DNA of 64,000 nucleotides, taken from NCBI RefSeq assembly GCF_027596085.1, contig NC_072471.1:12838810-12902809 (forward strand), written 5' to 3'. Both the position numbers and the translations under genes were made by a program. This DNA is from Anoplopoma fimbria (lineage: Eukaryota > Chordata > Actinopteri > Perciformes > Anoplopomatidae). A model generated the notes under the pieces. The model worked only from the letters and a program-made list of their open reading frames with translations. It did no database searches and had not been told where the DNA came from. Positions 1 to 10,495 of this stretch are shown here, piece after piece (the stretch's first letter is position 1; every line of letters begins with the position of its first letter).

Positions 1-809
1 TTTGCAGCACCCAAAAACACATTCATTGTGCAACTGACAGATCATTTTGCAAATATGAAAAAATTGTCCAAAAAGGGTGTTTGTTGGATTGGAGGGAAAT
101 TAAAAGAACACCAGTAGCAACTCTGTCTAACCTCAAAGAAATGAGTGGTACCACAACGATTTATTGATCATTGTGTAAATGTTCCTGCATGAGGCAAACA
201 AACACAATTTCAAGGTGGAGCTGTGGCTGATAGGAGAAAACTTTAAAGCTGGCACGGTCATAAGTTAAAAAGTCACGCATGAATAGCAAACAAAAGCTCA
301 GATTAGCAGCAGCAACCTGCCGTTGGCTAAGACAAGTATGAGAATACAACAAGTGCACGTGACTTGGCAGTGATGATCCTTAATGCTTTTAACACACCCA
401 GTGGTCTCAGTTCAAAGTCTTTTAATGACATTGTTGTACTTTCCTTAAACCTAAAGTCCAGTTTTTCCTGTGGAACTGAACTGTTTTCAGGCAATTTCTG
501 TTATCATCAAATCCCAAAGAGGACTCTGAAAGAAGGTAATATTTAGTAATAAGCACAGCGGAGCTCTGTGCCAGCAGCAGCGCGATGTGTGTACTAGTGC
601 TCGTGTGTATTAACATCACTCAGTTGGGCTCAGTGCCAAGCAGGGGAGAGGTGGACAGTCGAGCAAGGCCACCATGTCCCCCACCTCACATGACCTGGCT
701 GTGTGTCTCAGAAACTTTCCACTGGCCTCCAGGTCAGGCGCCTCTGCATGCTGAGCTTGTTTTGGGTGTGCGTGCGCTGGTGCAGGCATGTATGTGCATG
801 TGTACACAT

Positions 810-871
<62 letters not shown>

Positions 872-1068
872 TTTGTCACCACACACAAAACATTTGCCTT
901 TTCAGCATGTTATCATCAGTCTGATTGTATTTGTCTTTATGTTTACATCCATATCTTTGTATGACCTTTATGTCCTTTCTCACTTTGGTATGTCATTACG
1001 CCAGTACATGCATTCAAAATGTACTGTGACTGGCTGCGCTAGGCCTGTTGTAGTCCTACATCTCTCAC
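1..1068. other. ppara intron, left edge (non-coding)
   Basis: This is the intron that follows the first zinc-finger exon of ppara on the minus strand. The donor GTGAGA lies directly left of 1069, and the next exon (second zinc finger) is outside the window. The only structure I see is a (TG)n array at 812-870. Reading frames through that array are Cys-Val or His-Thr repeats and are not genes. Confidence 0.8.
812..870. repeat. (TG)n microsatellite
   Basis: About 59 bp of uninterrupted TG dinucleotides inside the ppara intron. Confidence 0.98.
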
Positions 1069-1223
1069 CTTGCAGCCCTCACAGGCGTGCACCCCGTAGT
1101 GGAAGCCCGAGGCCTTGTCTGAGCACACCCGGCACTCCAGGTTGAGGGGGCTGAGGCTCTCTTCTGGACTCGGGGCAGCTGCACACACCCCCGACGACGG
1201 ACTGGAGGCCGGGGTCAAGGTGT
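1069..1223 (-). CDS. ppara: PPAR-alpha, second coding exon (first zinc finger)
   Basis: PPAR-alpha is a nuclear receptor for fatty acids. It acts in the nucleus as a heterodimer with RXR and switches on fatty-acid oxidation genes. This 155-nt exon supplies 2 nt to a split Asp codon and then 51 codons. The frame reads [12 protein letters not shown], a Ser/Pro-rich linker, then [20 protein letters not shown] and EGCK. That is the complete first C4 zinc finger, ending at the start of the P-box, exactly where PPAR genes are interrupted. The DTL-PASSPSS motif before the finger is typical of the alpha member rather than delta or gamma (from memory of the family). The acceptor is TTGCTGTAG (1224-1226) and the donor GTGAGA (from 1068 down). 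Reading phase agrees with the exon at 2831-3014. Ser replaces the Gly usual in CRVCGDK, which I believe also occurs in other fish PPAR-alpha proteins. Confidence 0.95.
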
Positions 1224-1409
1224 CTACAGCAAGACAACAAAGCAGAGAGGAGACAACAGCGAGTGATTTCAATGGGCCACGCTTTGAACAAATTCTAACA
1301 AATTGAGACATACACATTTTAGGGAAACGTTGCACTTACTCTAACAAGTTATTTTACAATTATTATAAAATAGAGAAGATATCATAAATGCATACCAAAA
1401 ACACCTTAA

Positions 1410-2013
1410 GGAATAGTTTGACAATAGTTGGAGTTTTGAGGAAATTACTTTCCAACCAAGAGTTAGATGAGGAGATTGATACCACACATTCAGTATATCT
1501 CAGGAGGACTCACAACAAAGCATCCGCCAGCAGCCAGTTAGCTTAGCTTAACATAAGCTAATGTTTGTTACCTATCGGTTTTGTATGGAATAAACAGACA
1601 TAACATGTTATAGGCGACTGTGGCGTAGTGGAGAGCAAGGTAGTTCTCCATTCAGAGGATCGGTGGCATGAATGTTAGTTAGAGTCTGATGGTGGCACCT
1701 TGCATGGTAGCCTGTCATCAGTGTGTGAATGGGTGAATGATATGTAATATACTACTGATTGTAAGTCGCTTTGGATAAAAGCGTCTGCTAAATGACTGTA
1801 ATGTAATGTAATGTTAATTAGTGAGCTTTAGGTTTAGGTGCTCAATGTCAGGCTTTCTTTTTTTAGTCTTTAAGCTAAGCTTACCAGCTGCTGGCTGTAA
1901 GGTTATTTTCATACTTACAGTGGCATACAAATATAGAAGTGACATTGAACTTCTCATTAAACACTTGGCAAGAAAGTAAATAAGCGTATTCCCCAAAATG
2001 CCAAACTATTTCC
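1410..2013. mobile_element. Foldback (palindromic) DNA element between TTAA sites, interrupted by a SINE
   Basis: The left end (TTAAGGAATAGTTTGACA from 1406) and the right end (TGCCAAACTATTTCCTTAA, ending 2017) are near-perfect inverted repeats. TTAA lies at both boundaries (1406-1409 and 2014-2017), as expected for a TTAA target duplication. The inner arms are also complementary: CAGCCAGTTAGCTTAGCTTA on the left pairs with the AAGCTAAGCTTACC / GCTGCTGGCTG region on the right. No transposase is encoded, so it is non-autonomous. I recognise the sequence as a high-copy repeat of spiny-rayed fishes. The TTAA sites suggest piggyBac-type mobilisation, but that is inference. Confidence 0.8.
1611..1810 (+). 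mobile_element. tRNA-derived SINE nested in the foldback element
   Basis: Near the 5' end, TGGCGTAGTGG fits the tRNA A-box consensus. The 3' end reads GTAAGTCGCTTTGGATAAAA then GCGTCTGCTAAATGACTG, followed by a (TGTAA)n tail, a 3' module I recognise as very common in teleosts. ATGTTA occurs on both sides (1605-1610, 1811-1816) and is a likely target duplication. The host foldback sequence continues on either side. Confidence 0.8.
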
Positions 2014-2017
2014 TTAA

Positions 2018-2830
2018 AGATAGTGGCTCTTCTATATTAAAGCTAAAATGATCAACCTGCACCGTTTTATTCTTTAAGCACACAGTCTTGCTTAAAGGTC
2101 AAGCATTTGTAGAGCTAACTGGTCAGATGAAGAAAACATTTTTGAAACTGACGAATTAGAGTAGGGAAATAAAAATGAGTTTGTACAGGCTGGCTTGATT
2201 TGTCTACCTTGATTATTTTTGATTATTATATGGCAACTATGATGTACAGTAACAGCAGCTATAAGAACAACTGTGTTTTTTTGTTTTTTTTTTACAAACA
2301 TCTGTAATATAGAGAAAACAACCAGTCACAACAAAGGGTAACAAGCTCCTGATCTATTGTCGCATACAGAATTATATTTAGGATTTAAAACCAATCAGAA
2401 CAACACTGATATTGGACTCCTAACAACCAAATGAACCATCACAACGATGGCAAAAAACAGATATCCGTTAAATAGATCACAATGAATTCCTCTTTTTTCC
2501 TTGATGGGAAACTGAGGATTCTTGCCAAACAGGTCACTTGAGGATATTAGGTAATGAGGCTATTTTAGTTTGTGTCTACATAAAATCACAGGAGTGTCTG
2601 TTTTTTTCCCAGTGCTGCTCAGGAATTTGGAGACGACATCATGGAGGAGACACAGTGAGAAAGGAATTGTATCTTATCTTCTGTAATCAGACATGCAGTC
2701 TCTTACAGAAGGCCTCTTTAGGCACAATGGAGCCATAGGCTCAGAAGGTCAATATTGTAACTTTTTAACATGACAGATTGTGTACCAATTTCTTTCCTTT
2801 TTCAACCCATGAGGCCACTTGACTACTCAC
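2018..2830. other. ppara intron between first two coding exons
   Basis: AT-rich intronic sequence. I see no exon, RNA gene or recognisable repeat here. Confidence 0.7.
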
Positions 2831-3014
2831 CCAGTGCGATGGAGCTCTCAGACCCTGAGCCAGTGCTCTGGTACACCGGAAAATCAAATTCCAGAGTGTC
2901 ATCTCCTATAGACTGGGAGATGTCCCGAAGATCCTCCATCAGGTCTCCACACAGAGGACTGTCAAGCAGGGAATCCCCAAGTGGAGATGGGGGGCTAAAG
3001 AGATCCCTGGCCAT
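2831..3014 (-). CDS. ppara: PPAR-alpha, first coding exon (A/B domain)
   Basis: This exon encodes 61 residues plus the first base of a split Asp codon. The protein starts MARDLFSPPSPLGDSLLDSP, followed by LCGDLMEDLRDISQSIGDD. The LxDSPL-C-DLMED-DISQSIG pattern is the N-terminal activation region of PPAR-alpha; mammalian proteins carry the related SPLS..QEISQSIGED. It is acidic and lies ahead of the DNA-binding domain. I chose the ATG at 3014 because its context CCACCATGG is an excellent Kozak match and no upstream ATG in frame exists in the exon. The donor is CTGG|GTGAGT (2830 down), and phase 1 matches the zinc-finger exon at 1069-1223. ISQSIG and the linker exon together make PPAR-alpha much more likely than delta or gamma. 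Whether this is the teleost a or b copy cannot be decided here. Confidence 0.93.
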
Positions 3015-3063
3015 GGTGGAGATCAAGCCAAACCCTGGGAGGAACAACCCCTCACTCACCAGA
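3015..3063 (-). other. ppara: ppara 5' leader part of first coding exon
   Basis: The 49 nt upstream of the start codon follow a good acceptor (CTCCCCTCTTATCACAG, ending at 3064). They contain no ATG and no stop in the PPAR frame. The stop that closes this frame would come from the upstream exon predicted at 9056-9195. Confidence 0.7.
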
Positions 3064-5450
3064 CTGTGATAAGAGGGGAGAGAGAATGAGAATGAGGACA
3101 ATGGGTGACAATGAGACTGCAAATCTTGAGGCAGCTATTAGATTGGTAGTTTTTTTTAATTAATTTTTTTATTTTTATAAACGCTCAGCTCTGGAAAAAC
3201 CTTGAACACCTTAGATTGGGTGCAAACTTCACTATTTTCACTTCACTATTTTTTGTATGAAGTAAAAGTCAAAAACTGTTGACTTGAAATGTATAACTAC
3301 ACATGGTATACATTTTAGCTTTACCATTAGTTCCATTTAAATCACTGGCTTTGTCAAACTATTCTTGGCAATGTTTAAAATCCATGTGCAGGACTGCAAT
3401 ATGAAAATATTGGATTTGATATTTATGATTTTTACACCAACTTGATATAATACCTTGATTTTCAGGGATTTCATTTTAGGTCTTGTTATTTTTAATATCT
3501 TGTTAGTTTGTAAAATGATATTTCCATATAATTTGCAGTACGTATCCATATTGCCCATTCCTAGGGTGGACAAGGAAAATTATGCTTTTGTAAAATGATT
3601 AAATGAGTCCACTCAGACAGTCAGGAGCTTTTCTTTGGACAAGCCATGTAACTAATAAATAATTAACTCAAGACTCCTAATGCATTTCTATGTGAGATGG
3701 CCTGAAGTTCTTTAACACACGTTTAAAGGTTTCAGCACCAGCAGTAAATGCATCACACCATTTACTTTATCTTTTTTTTTTGCCTTGCTTAGACCTGGTT
3801 TATCCTCTTTCAGATAAAATATCATTAACATGAATAAACCTAAGTCGAATGTCGTGAAAGCACAAACCAAGATATGTCATGCAGTGGGGACAGGTAAGAA
3901 TCTCGTGCCACTAATGCAAAAGGTAAGTTAATAAGGTGACGGTGCTTTTTTAATAAGTGAACCATGCCCATAGAGTCAGCAGTGGCCCATTATTCACAGA
4001 TTGAATTCCAACCTTTCCAGCCAAAGTACACAATCTGCAGTTTGTTACAAAGCTCTGTATCTGATTTATTGACCTAGTCTGATGCTCCAGAGACCCAGCG
4101 TGTACATACTGTGCATCATAGCTTTAAGTGACTTTCTCTCTGCAACGATACTTTCAACAAAGAATTAAGTGTCTATCTATTCCTCTGGCTGTCTGTCCTC
4201 TCGGAGTGGATCTTAAAGTATGTGTGGGAGGGAGTGTGGTGGAGCTCCCAGCTGCTCGCGGCGGGGTAAAGGACATCTGTTAGAGCCATCCCACCACATC
4301 ATAGCCCCAGAGCTCTTGTTCTTTAACGCTGCCCCCCCGCCCCCCAACTTCCAGTAATTCATCGTGGCAGATGTTGCTGTTGTTTTTTCTTTAGATTATA
4401 GACTAGGATTTGACACAGCATAGTGTAAATCCTCACTGTATTAGTAATGATGTGATCATGAGCAGAAAATTGTAGGTTAAAAGGCAGACAAATTGAAATC
4501 TGCCTTTAAAAACAGATGTGAATTATCTCACCCTAACCTCTGCTTCTACATTATTAAAATAACATTTCATCTGTGTCAGAATTCTAACAAAGTTATACCA
4601 TTTAGGCAGGATTCACCCACTTATCTCTGATCTGATATACAGGAAGATTTGGCTGTGGGGCCATCACAGACCTCATGTGAGCTCAATGTAAAATCTCAGT
4701 TTACACAGCTGCTAACATCTGTAAGCCCAGCATGGGAAGAAAAAACACAGGCTGATATGAGATTGTGCAACTTCAAACTTTCACAGTTGAGAACCCTGAC
4801 TTTACAGTAAGTGGTTGAACACGACAATTTGGTAATATGCTCCCTTTATTTGTGCATACAAGCCAAACAGCGAGTAAGTGTTTGTTCTTGTTTATCTACT
4901 CTAAGGGTTGCAGCATTTCAGAGGGCAGGTCCGGACGGTATACCAAAGTTGTTTAAATCTGTGAGAGTTTAAAAAGCCTCGTAGATACATTATATTGTAC
5001 CATATAGAGTTCATTGTAGACACCGTACAGACTGAAGCAGCTATTGACTGACTGTTGTCTGACTGGTCTGTCAAGCTGCTTTGCAATAAAAAAAAAAAGA
5101 AATCTTCATCAAGGAGCAACTTGTGCAAATATGTTTTTACTTGCAGCACAATAACTAGCATTCACACCACAGTGCATTGAGTTCATCCTGAAATTAACCC
5201 ATTGTTTCCCCCTGCATCTCTAGCCATTGATGACTCTTTAACACTACTAGGAATTTTAAAATGAGATGTTTTGAGAGTGCATGACCATAAACCTGCACGT
5301 ATGCAGGAAAAACAGCTGTTATGATGTTATTCTTATGATTATGTTATCTAAATCTATGAGGTGGATCCAACATATGTAGGACCCGACAATACCAACACGA
5401 GATATCCAGATCTGGTTTTGAGGATTTTACAGTAATATATCAGAATTTTG
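3064..5450. other. ppara 5' intron, left part
   Basis: AT-rich unique sequence with several poly-T/poly-A runs, presumed to be the large first intron of ppara. I see no exon, RNA gene or identifiable element. Confidence 0.55.
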
Positions 5451-5454
5451 TGCC

Positions 5455-6975
5455 AAAGTCAATGCAAGTTTATTTACACAGCACATTTAATTCACAGAGG
5501 CAGATGGAGGTGCTTTACAAAATGGAGTTTTTAAAATGACACAGGTAAGAGAAATAATGCAAATTTGAATTATGAAATTGAGGAATAATCCAATAGGAGG
5601 TATAAAAGGTTTTAAAATAAACAAATAAATAATGTAAAGAAAATACAAATAATAAATATTAAATTACAAAAAACAAAAGGAAAGAAGTTGTATTCTTTTC
5701 TTATTCTTATTTTTAACATTTTCAAAAGTTGTTACAGTTGGTGCAAATCAGATCAACACATTAATTAGTTTTCCTAAATCCTGTTTAGACATGATTCCTC
5801 AAAGTCTCGATCTGAATCAATAATAAGATTTGGAACATAGTTAAGTTAAATATAATGTTAGATCTTTCAGATATGTAGCTGTATTCCCTGTCCTGTAGGG
5901 CTCTAGGACCGTGCCCGAAAGACCAGCCCGTTTTTTAATCCGCCAAGCAATAATTTATGATCAGCTGTGTCAAACGAAGCAGCAGAGTTCCAGAAGCATA
6001 GAAGTGACATCTCACCAGAGTCTGTTTTTAAATCGGATGTCAATAACAACTTTAAGAGCAGTCTCAGTGCTGTGATGGGGTCGAAATCCAGCCTGGAAGT
6101 CATCTAGACCGGTGGTTCTCCACCGTATTTGTGTCAAGGACCACTACACTGAAAGACATTAGGTCATGGACCCCCATTTGGTACAATTACCCTTCAGGCA
6201 CCTTGTCTGAAAAGATTTTGGTTGTTAGATATGACAAAAAACAGAATTTGTTTCTTTGCCTTAGGGAAGATGCCAGATAGGAGGGGACTGTTGCTTATTT
6301 TTCAGCAAATCGGCCACAAAGCAGTTAAAAAAAAAAGTTTTCAAATAATGGCATTAAACTGTGCCAGGATAATTAAATCATTTTAAAGCACAATCTTTGT
6401 ATTTAACTTGGAAGTACTCAATGTTTGTCTAATGCATTGAATTTTATCCCATAAAAAAGGAAGTCAAATCACTGCGTTTATCCATGGAAGAATTTCTGGG
6501 GCTATGGGTGGGAGAGGTTAGTCAGCCTGTCATAAGTGCAACTAAAGTAAGTGCATTGTTATTTTTTTATTGATGATATCTGAGAAAAAAGGATTGTCTT
6601 GCCTGGTCTCTTTTTGTAGATGTCTAGGTGAATCTGGCTATTATAGAGTTTTGCAATTAACGTTCAGTTTTTCTACACTCTCTTTGGAAGAGTTTGACAG
6701 CTGCAGAATTTCTCCACTTTGTTTGCCAGGAATTCTTTTAACCCTGTATGCTGCAACAATATCAATGGAATTCACAATTTTAGAGCGGAAATGACCAACA
6801 AGATCATCAGCAGAGTTTGAGGAGTGAGTCTGCAACTAAGAGAGGGTTTCTATTAAAATTGAACTAGAATTCACCTTGATGATTGATACTGTTTTACCTG
6901 ACAGTTTCTGATCTAACATGGATGTCAGGGAAGATGCAAAGATGATCAGACAATGCAACATCTAAAGCCATGATG
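5455..6975. repeat. Composite of decayed teleost interspersed repeats
   Basis: Near 5465-5520 is the module TTTATTTACACAGCACATTT...GGTGCTTTACAAA. Near 5955-6100 follow GATCAGCTGTGTCAAACGAA and CAGTGCTGTGATGGGGTCGA. Both are pieces I recognise as parts of common teleost repeats. At 6108-6180 GGTGGTTCTC..GTGTCAAGGACCAC..CATGGACCCCC resembles the end of a hAT-type element. The remainder to about 6975 looks like diverged continuation. Short open frames here are broken and carry no recognisable domain. Family assignment is from memory only. Confidence 0.5.
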
Positions 6976-6984
6976 AACAATGAC

Positions 6985-7195
6985 TTAAAGGGATAGTTTG
7001 TATTTTTTTGCCATCAGTGTGTTTCCTACAGTAGATGGTGACGTTTGGAGAAGCAGACAGGAGTCCCAGCACAGGGGCAAAGTAATGTACTACTGACAAC
7101 AGCAAAAAATACTTTGGACACACACACAAAAAAAAAAAAAAGGGCCCACCTAAAACAGTAAATTCCCCTGGCATAATGCGGGAGTCGTTGGTCCA
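6985..7195. repeat. Teleost interspersed repeat copy
   Basis: AAAGGGATAGTTTGTATTTT, then CCTACAGTAGATGGTGACG and GTTTGGAGAAGCAGACAGGA match a repeat I know from spiny-rayed fishes. A poly-A run (7128-7141) interrupts it. Confidence 0.55.
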
Positions 7196-7639
7196 TTTGT
7201 GTTATCGTGTGAATTTGGTAAATTCAGATGTACCAAAGTCAAACATGACACAAACTAACTAACCGATCGTGGCAGCAGTAAACCAGCAACTCCCGTCTTC
7301 TGCGAGGTAAAATTACCTCGCAGAGTCATGTAAATGTAAAATGGTCAAATGTAAAAACACGAAAGAATATGCCAGTCTCCTTTTTTGCCCACTCTTGGTG
7401 AATTATTGTCAAAAAGTTTTAGCAAGAACACCTGCTCTATTATCCAAAAAAAGCCTTTTCCCATGAGCCATGAGGAATATGAAATGTAATTAATGAATGA
7501 TAACATGTCATTTTTTAGTAATGACTGAATTGATAATGATCTGACATTAAGCCATGCAGCTTTAATGGTTTAGGTGACATAAAATGGTGTGGAGATAGTG
7601 GACTGTTAGAGACCAGGTATCAGGTTATTAAGTTTGATG

Positions 7640-7675
7640 TACTTACAGAACTACTTACAGAACTACTTACAGAAC
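7640..7675. repeat. 12-bp tandem repeat, three copies
   Basis: TACTTACAGAAC is repeated three times without change (7640-7651, 7652-7663, 7664-7675). Confidence 0.95.
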
Positions 7676-9055
7676 GTGTTGAGCACTGACAGTTGCAGAG
7701 ATCCAAACAAGAATGGGATAAAGAGCAGAAGAGACTCATGAGGAACCAGTCACAGTGGTGCTAGGACCCCGGGGACCTCAACAGCCCAGACCAGCACCTG
7801 CACCCAGAGCTGCAACCAAAGTCCAATAATCAATTTGTGTTTTGGAAGAGATTAATCTGCAACTATGTAGACGCTCATTTAAAAACGTTTCAAGCTATGC
7901 AAAACATTTTATGGTTTCAGGTTTTTAATAAATGGGAGAATTTTTACAGTAATTTGAATATTTGGGGCACTTTTGCACTTTTTTATATATTTTCTGGTGT
8001 TTTATAGACCAAACAATGGCTTAATCTAGAAAATAAATGCCAGGTTAATCCATAAAAATAAAAAAAGATTGATTGAATGCTGAAAGCTGCACTGACACAA
8101 GTTATGTTGCTTCCGTTTCCCTTAATTATGAATTCAACAAGTCAATAAGTTGCTGGTGACAGCTTTCTAATAAAACGCGACTGGTCTTGAGCCTTTTTTT
8201 CATTCATATAATTGCCTTGCTGAAACTAGGTTGACAACTTACTCTTAAACTGGGTTGATACGACTGCATTGGCTCTTCCATAGATGACTCTGGACCAGCC
8301 CATGTTTCCCCATCACATCAAAGAACATTGTGTTTTAATTCCCAGAGGGACTATAATCCCAGACAACGGGGCTCTATCTTTAGGTCACAGGAGAAGCGGA
8401 AACAGTAACTGCACTGAGAGCAGTCAGCCGCACTCGACTAAAACTAAACTAAACTTACACGGCCTATCCCTCTGTCAGCACCCCATGAATCAGGATCAGC
8501 TGCTCTGACCTTTCTAAGACCTCATAAGACCTCTGCAACAAGGTCATGCATGTGGCTCACAGACCAAACATCAGGTACAGAGGGAAGTCCCAAGACAAAC
8601 CACAACATCTTGATTAAAACAGGTTCTGCATTTGAAGGTCACATTTACTTCTCACAATGCTGCACAGACTAGGAAATGGAAATCTATTGGGGGCTGAAGG
8701 GGGGCATCTATAGTCAGAGAAAACATTTCTTGACACCATGTGTGTGTGTGTGTGTGTGTGTGGTTTATTACAAAAGCAGGTGCGGGCTTGGCTCCTTCTC
8801 CACATATACTGAGAACAATAACATGCATTCTTCTTCATAAAGCAAGAAGCCTACAGCTGTAACATAACAGAAGGCTATATAATCCGATCCACTTTTCGCA
8901 GCATTATAGTTTCTGCTCTGACGTCATAAAACTGAAGCCAAAGCCGGACCTGAACTATCAAAGTTTGTCATTTCCCCTCAGACAACAGGAAAAGTAAGAT
9001 TAGTCACAGTTACGTAACAGCAGAGTTTTTTTTTTAAGTGAAGGTTATTAATTAC
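7676..9055. other. ppara 5' intron, right part
   Basis: No gene is seen. It contains a short (TG)n tract at 8739-8762. The segment 8860-9000 is moderately GC-rich and leads into the promoter island. Confidence 0.5.
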
Positions 9056-9240
9056 CTCAGAGGAGGCTATCCGAAACATTTCCAGACGCTGCTGACGGTG
9101 CTGACGGTGCTGACGGTGCTCGTCTCCCGGCTCGGGTCCCGATCAGCTCCGCCGACTAGACCTGATGCGTCGCCTCGCAGCGTGCTGTCAAACATCCGCT
9201 CATCCTCCGCAGGAAACAACGTCGAGACTGACGGCGACAC
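9056..9240 (-). other. ppara: Predicted non-coding first exon of ppara
   Basis: A GC-rich block on the minus strand ends at a strong donor, CTCTGAG|GTAATT (9056/9055). It would join to the acceptor before 3063. The right-hand limit (transcription start) is a guess. The block carries an ATG-started 42-codon frame (9195-9067) that closes with TAG, 11 nt before the donor. After splicing, the PPAR frame is open from just behind that TAG to the PPAR ATG. The exon is inferred from GC content, the donor and its position upstream of the first coding exon; I have no transcript evidence. Confidence 0.5.
9067..9195 (-). other. Upstream ORF in predicted ppara leader (42 codons)
   Basis: It starts MFDSTLRGDASGLVGG and ends SSVWKCFG-stop. 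The middle contains three Ser-Thr-Val units encoded by a 9-bp DNA repeat (GCTGACGGT on the plus strand, 9091-9117). It is in the same frame as PPAR-alpha across the predicted splice, separated by one TAG. I know of no family for the peptide. Confidence 0.4.
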
Positions 9241-9300
9241 GGCGCGCACACCCCCTGACACACCTATGGTTTCAGCCAATGGGAACGCGAGGATTTAAAA
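9200..9300 (-). promoter_or_regulatory. Candidate ppara promoter (CCAAT, TTTAAA, CpG-rich)
   Basis: The segment from about 9060 to 9300 is CpG-rich in an AT-rich neighbourhood. A CCAAT box on the plus strand (9276-9280, ATTGG on the minus strand) and a TTTAAA (9294-9299) sit just upstream of the predicted minus-strand first exon. Transcription could also run to the right from the same island; I see no exon there. Confidence 0.45.
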
Positions 9301-9672
9301 AACGGACCACCCACTCCCTTTTCCTTTTTTTATTTTTTTTTTAGGATGCAATTACTTCCCGGTGGCTCGGGACGTCACCGGACGTAACGAGTCGGCGTGC
9401 AAGTGAACCATTAAATCTGTCGATAAATCACCACTCTCCGGCTTGATTGTCTCTGTATAGAAGCAGCATGTCTCCTAAATATAAAACATTACTTTTTTAC
9501 AATCACTAGTTGAAATGATGAAGGCAAATGACAAGGTAGTACAACATGTCAACCGTACTTTGGTGTTTCATTTTCAACTCCTTTCTTAACATTTCATTAA
9601 ACTTTTTTTGCTTTATTTTTTACAAAATGTACTAAAACTACTTTAACTCACTAATTAAACACTAACATCATC
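9301..9672. other. Flank of promoter island, no gene
   Basis: A CpG-containing stretch to about 9440, including GGGACGTCACCGGACGTAAC near 9370 with CRE-like TGACG/ACGTCA cores, then AT-rich sequence. No coding feature is seen. Confidence 0.4.
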
Positions 9673-9674
9673 TA

Positions 9675-9907
9675 CAGTACCAGTCAAAAGTTTGGACACA
9701 CCTTCTCATTCAATGTTTTTTCTTTATTTTTATTTCTATTTTTTTCTACATTGTAGATTAATATTGAAGACATCCAAACTATGAAGGAACACATATGGAA
9801 TTATGTGGTAAACAAACAAATGCTCAACAAACCAGAATATGTTTTATATTTTAGATTATTCAAAGTAGTTGAAAGAGAAGGTGTGTCCAAACTTTTGACT
9901 GGTACTG
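9675..9907. mobile_element. Tc1/mariner-type MITE (internally deleted)
   Basis: A perfect inverted repeat bounds the element: CAGTACCAGTCAAAAGTTTG at the left and CAAACTTTTGACTGGTACTG at the right, extending inward through GACACACCTTCTC / AGAAGGTGTGTC. TA flanks both ends, as expected for Tc1/mariner insertion. The inner sequence resembles the non-coding end of Tc1-like transposons of fish. The element is only about 233 bp, so the transposase is deleted. Confidence 0.9.
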
Positions 9908-10129
9908 TATAATATAATATTAATTACACAAACGCTCAATAAAACGGCTGTTTTTCACAATAACATGTCAGGCAACACGGACTTACTCGGCTGCCTGTTA
10001 TATATCATACATTATAAATATAAAGGTAAGTTATGTATATGGTAGTTCAGTACCCCTTATATGTGTTGAACAGGCGTTATGTCGTGGTGCAATATTAACT
10101 GTAGTCCTGCACTTTTATTTTAGCTAAAT

Positions 10130-10495
10130 TACTTAAATTTAGCAATTTTATGACACTTTATACTTCTACATTTTAACTATTGTGCTTTTTATTCCACTAC
10201 AATAAATGTATCTTACTAGTTACTTTACTGTTTAAGATTTTAATCATAAACCAGAGCTTATACAATGTGAAACACTATTAAAAAGGAAGTAATCTTACAC
10301 ATGAATGCATTTGTAATCAAAAATAAACTATACTATATCATAGTTAAACACTTACAAGAGATATTTTTCTGAATCATTATTACTTTTTTTAATAGTTTAA
10401 GTAAAATGTAAACACTGGGATTTTTTGCAAGGGAGTATTCTTATATTGCAGTGTTTAATTTAAGTAAAGGATCTGAGTACTTCCTCCACCACTGC
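10130..10495. repeat. Teleost interspersed repeat copy
   Basis: It contains ACTTCTACATTTTAAC, ACTAGTTACTTTACTG and the end module AGTAAAGGATCTGAGTACTT / CCTCCACCACTGCA. I recognise the latter as a very abundant spiny-rayed fish repeat. Family assignment is from memory. Confidence 0.55.
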
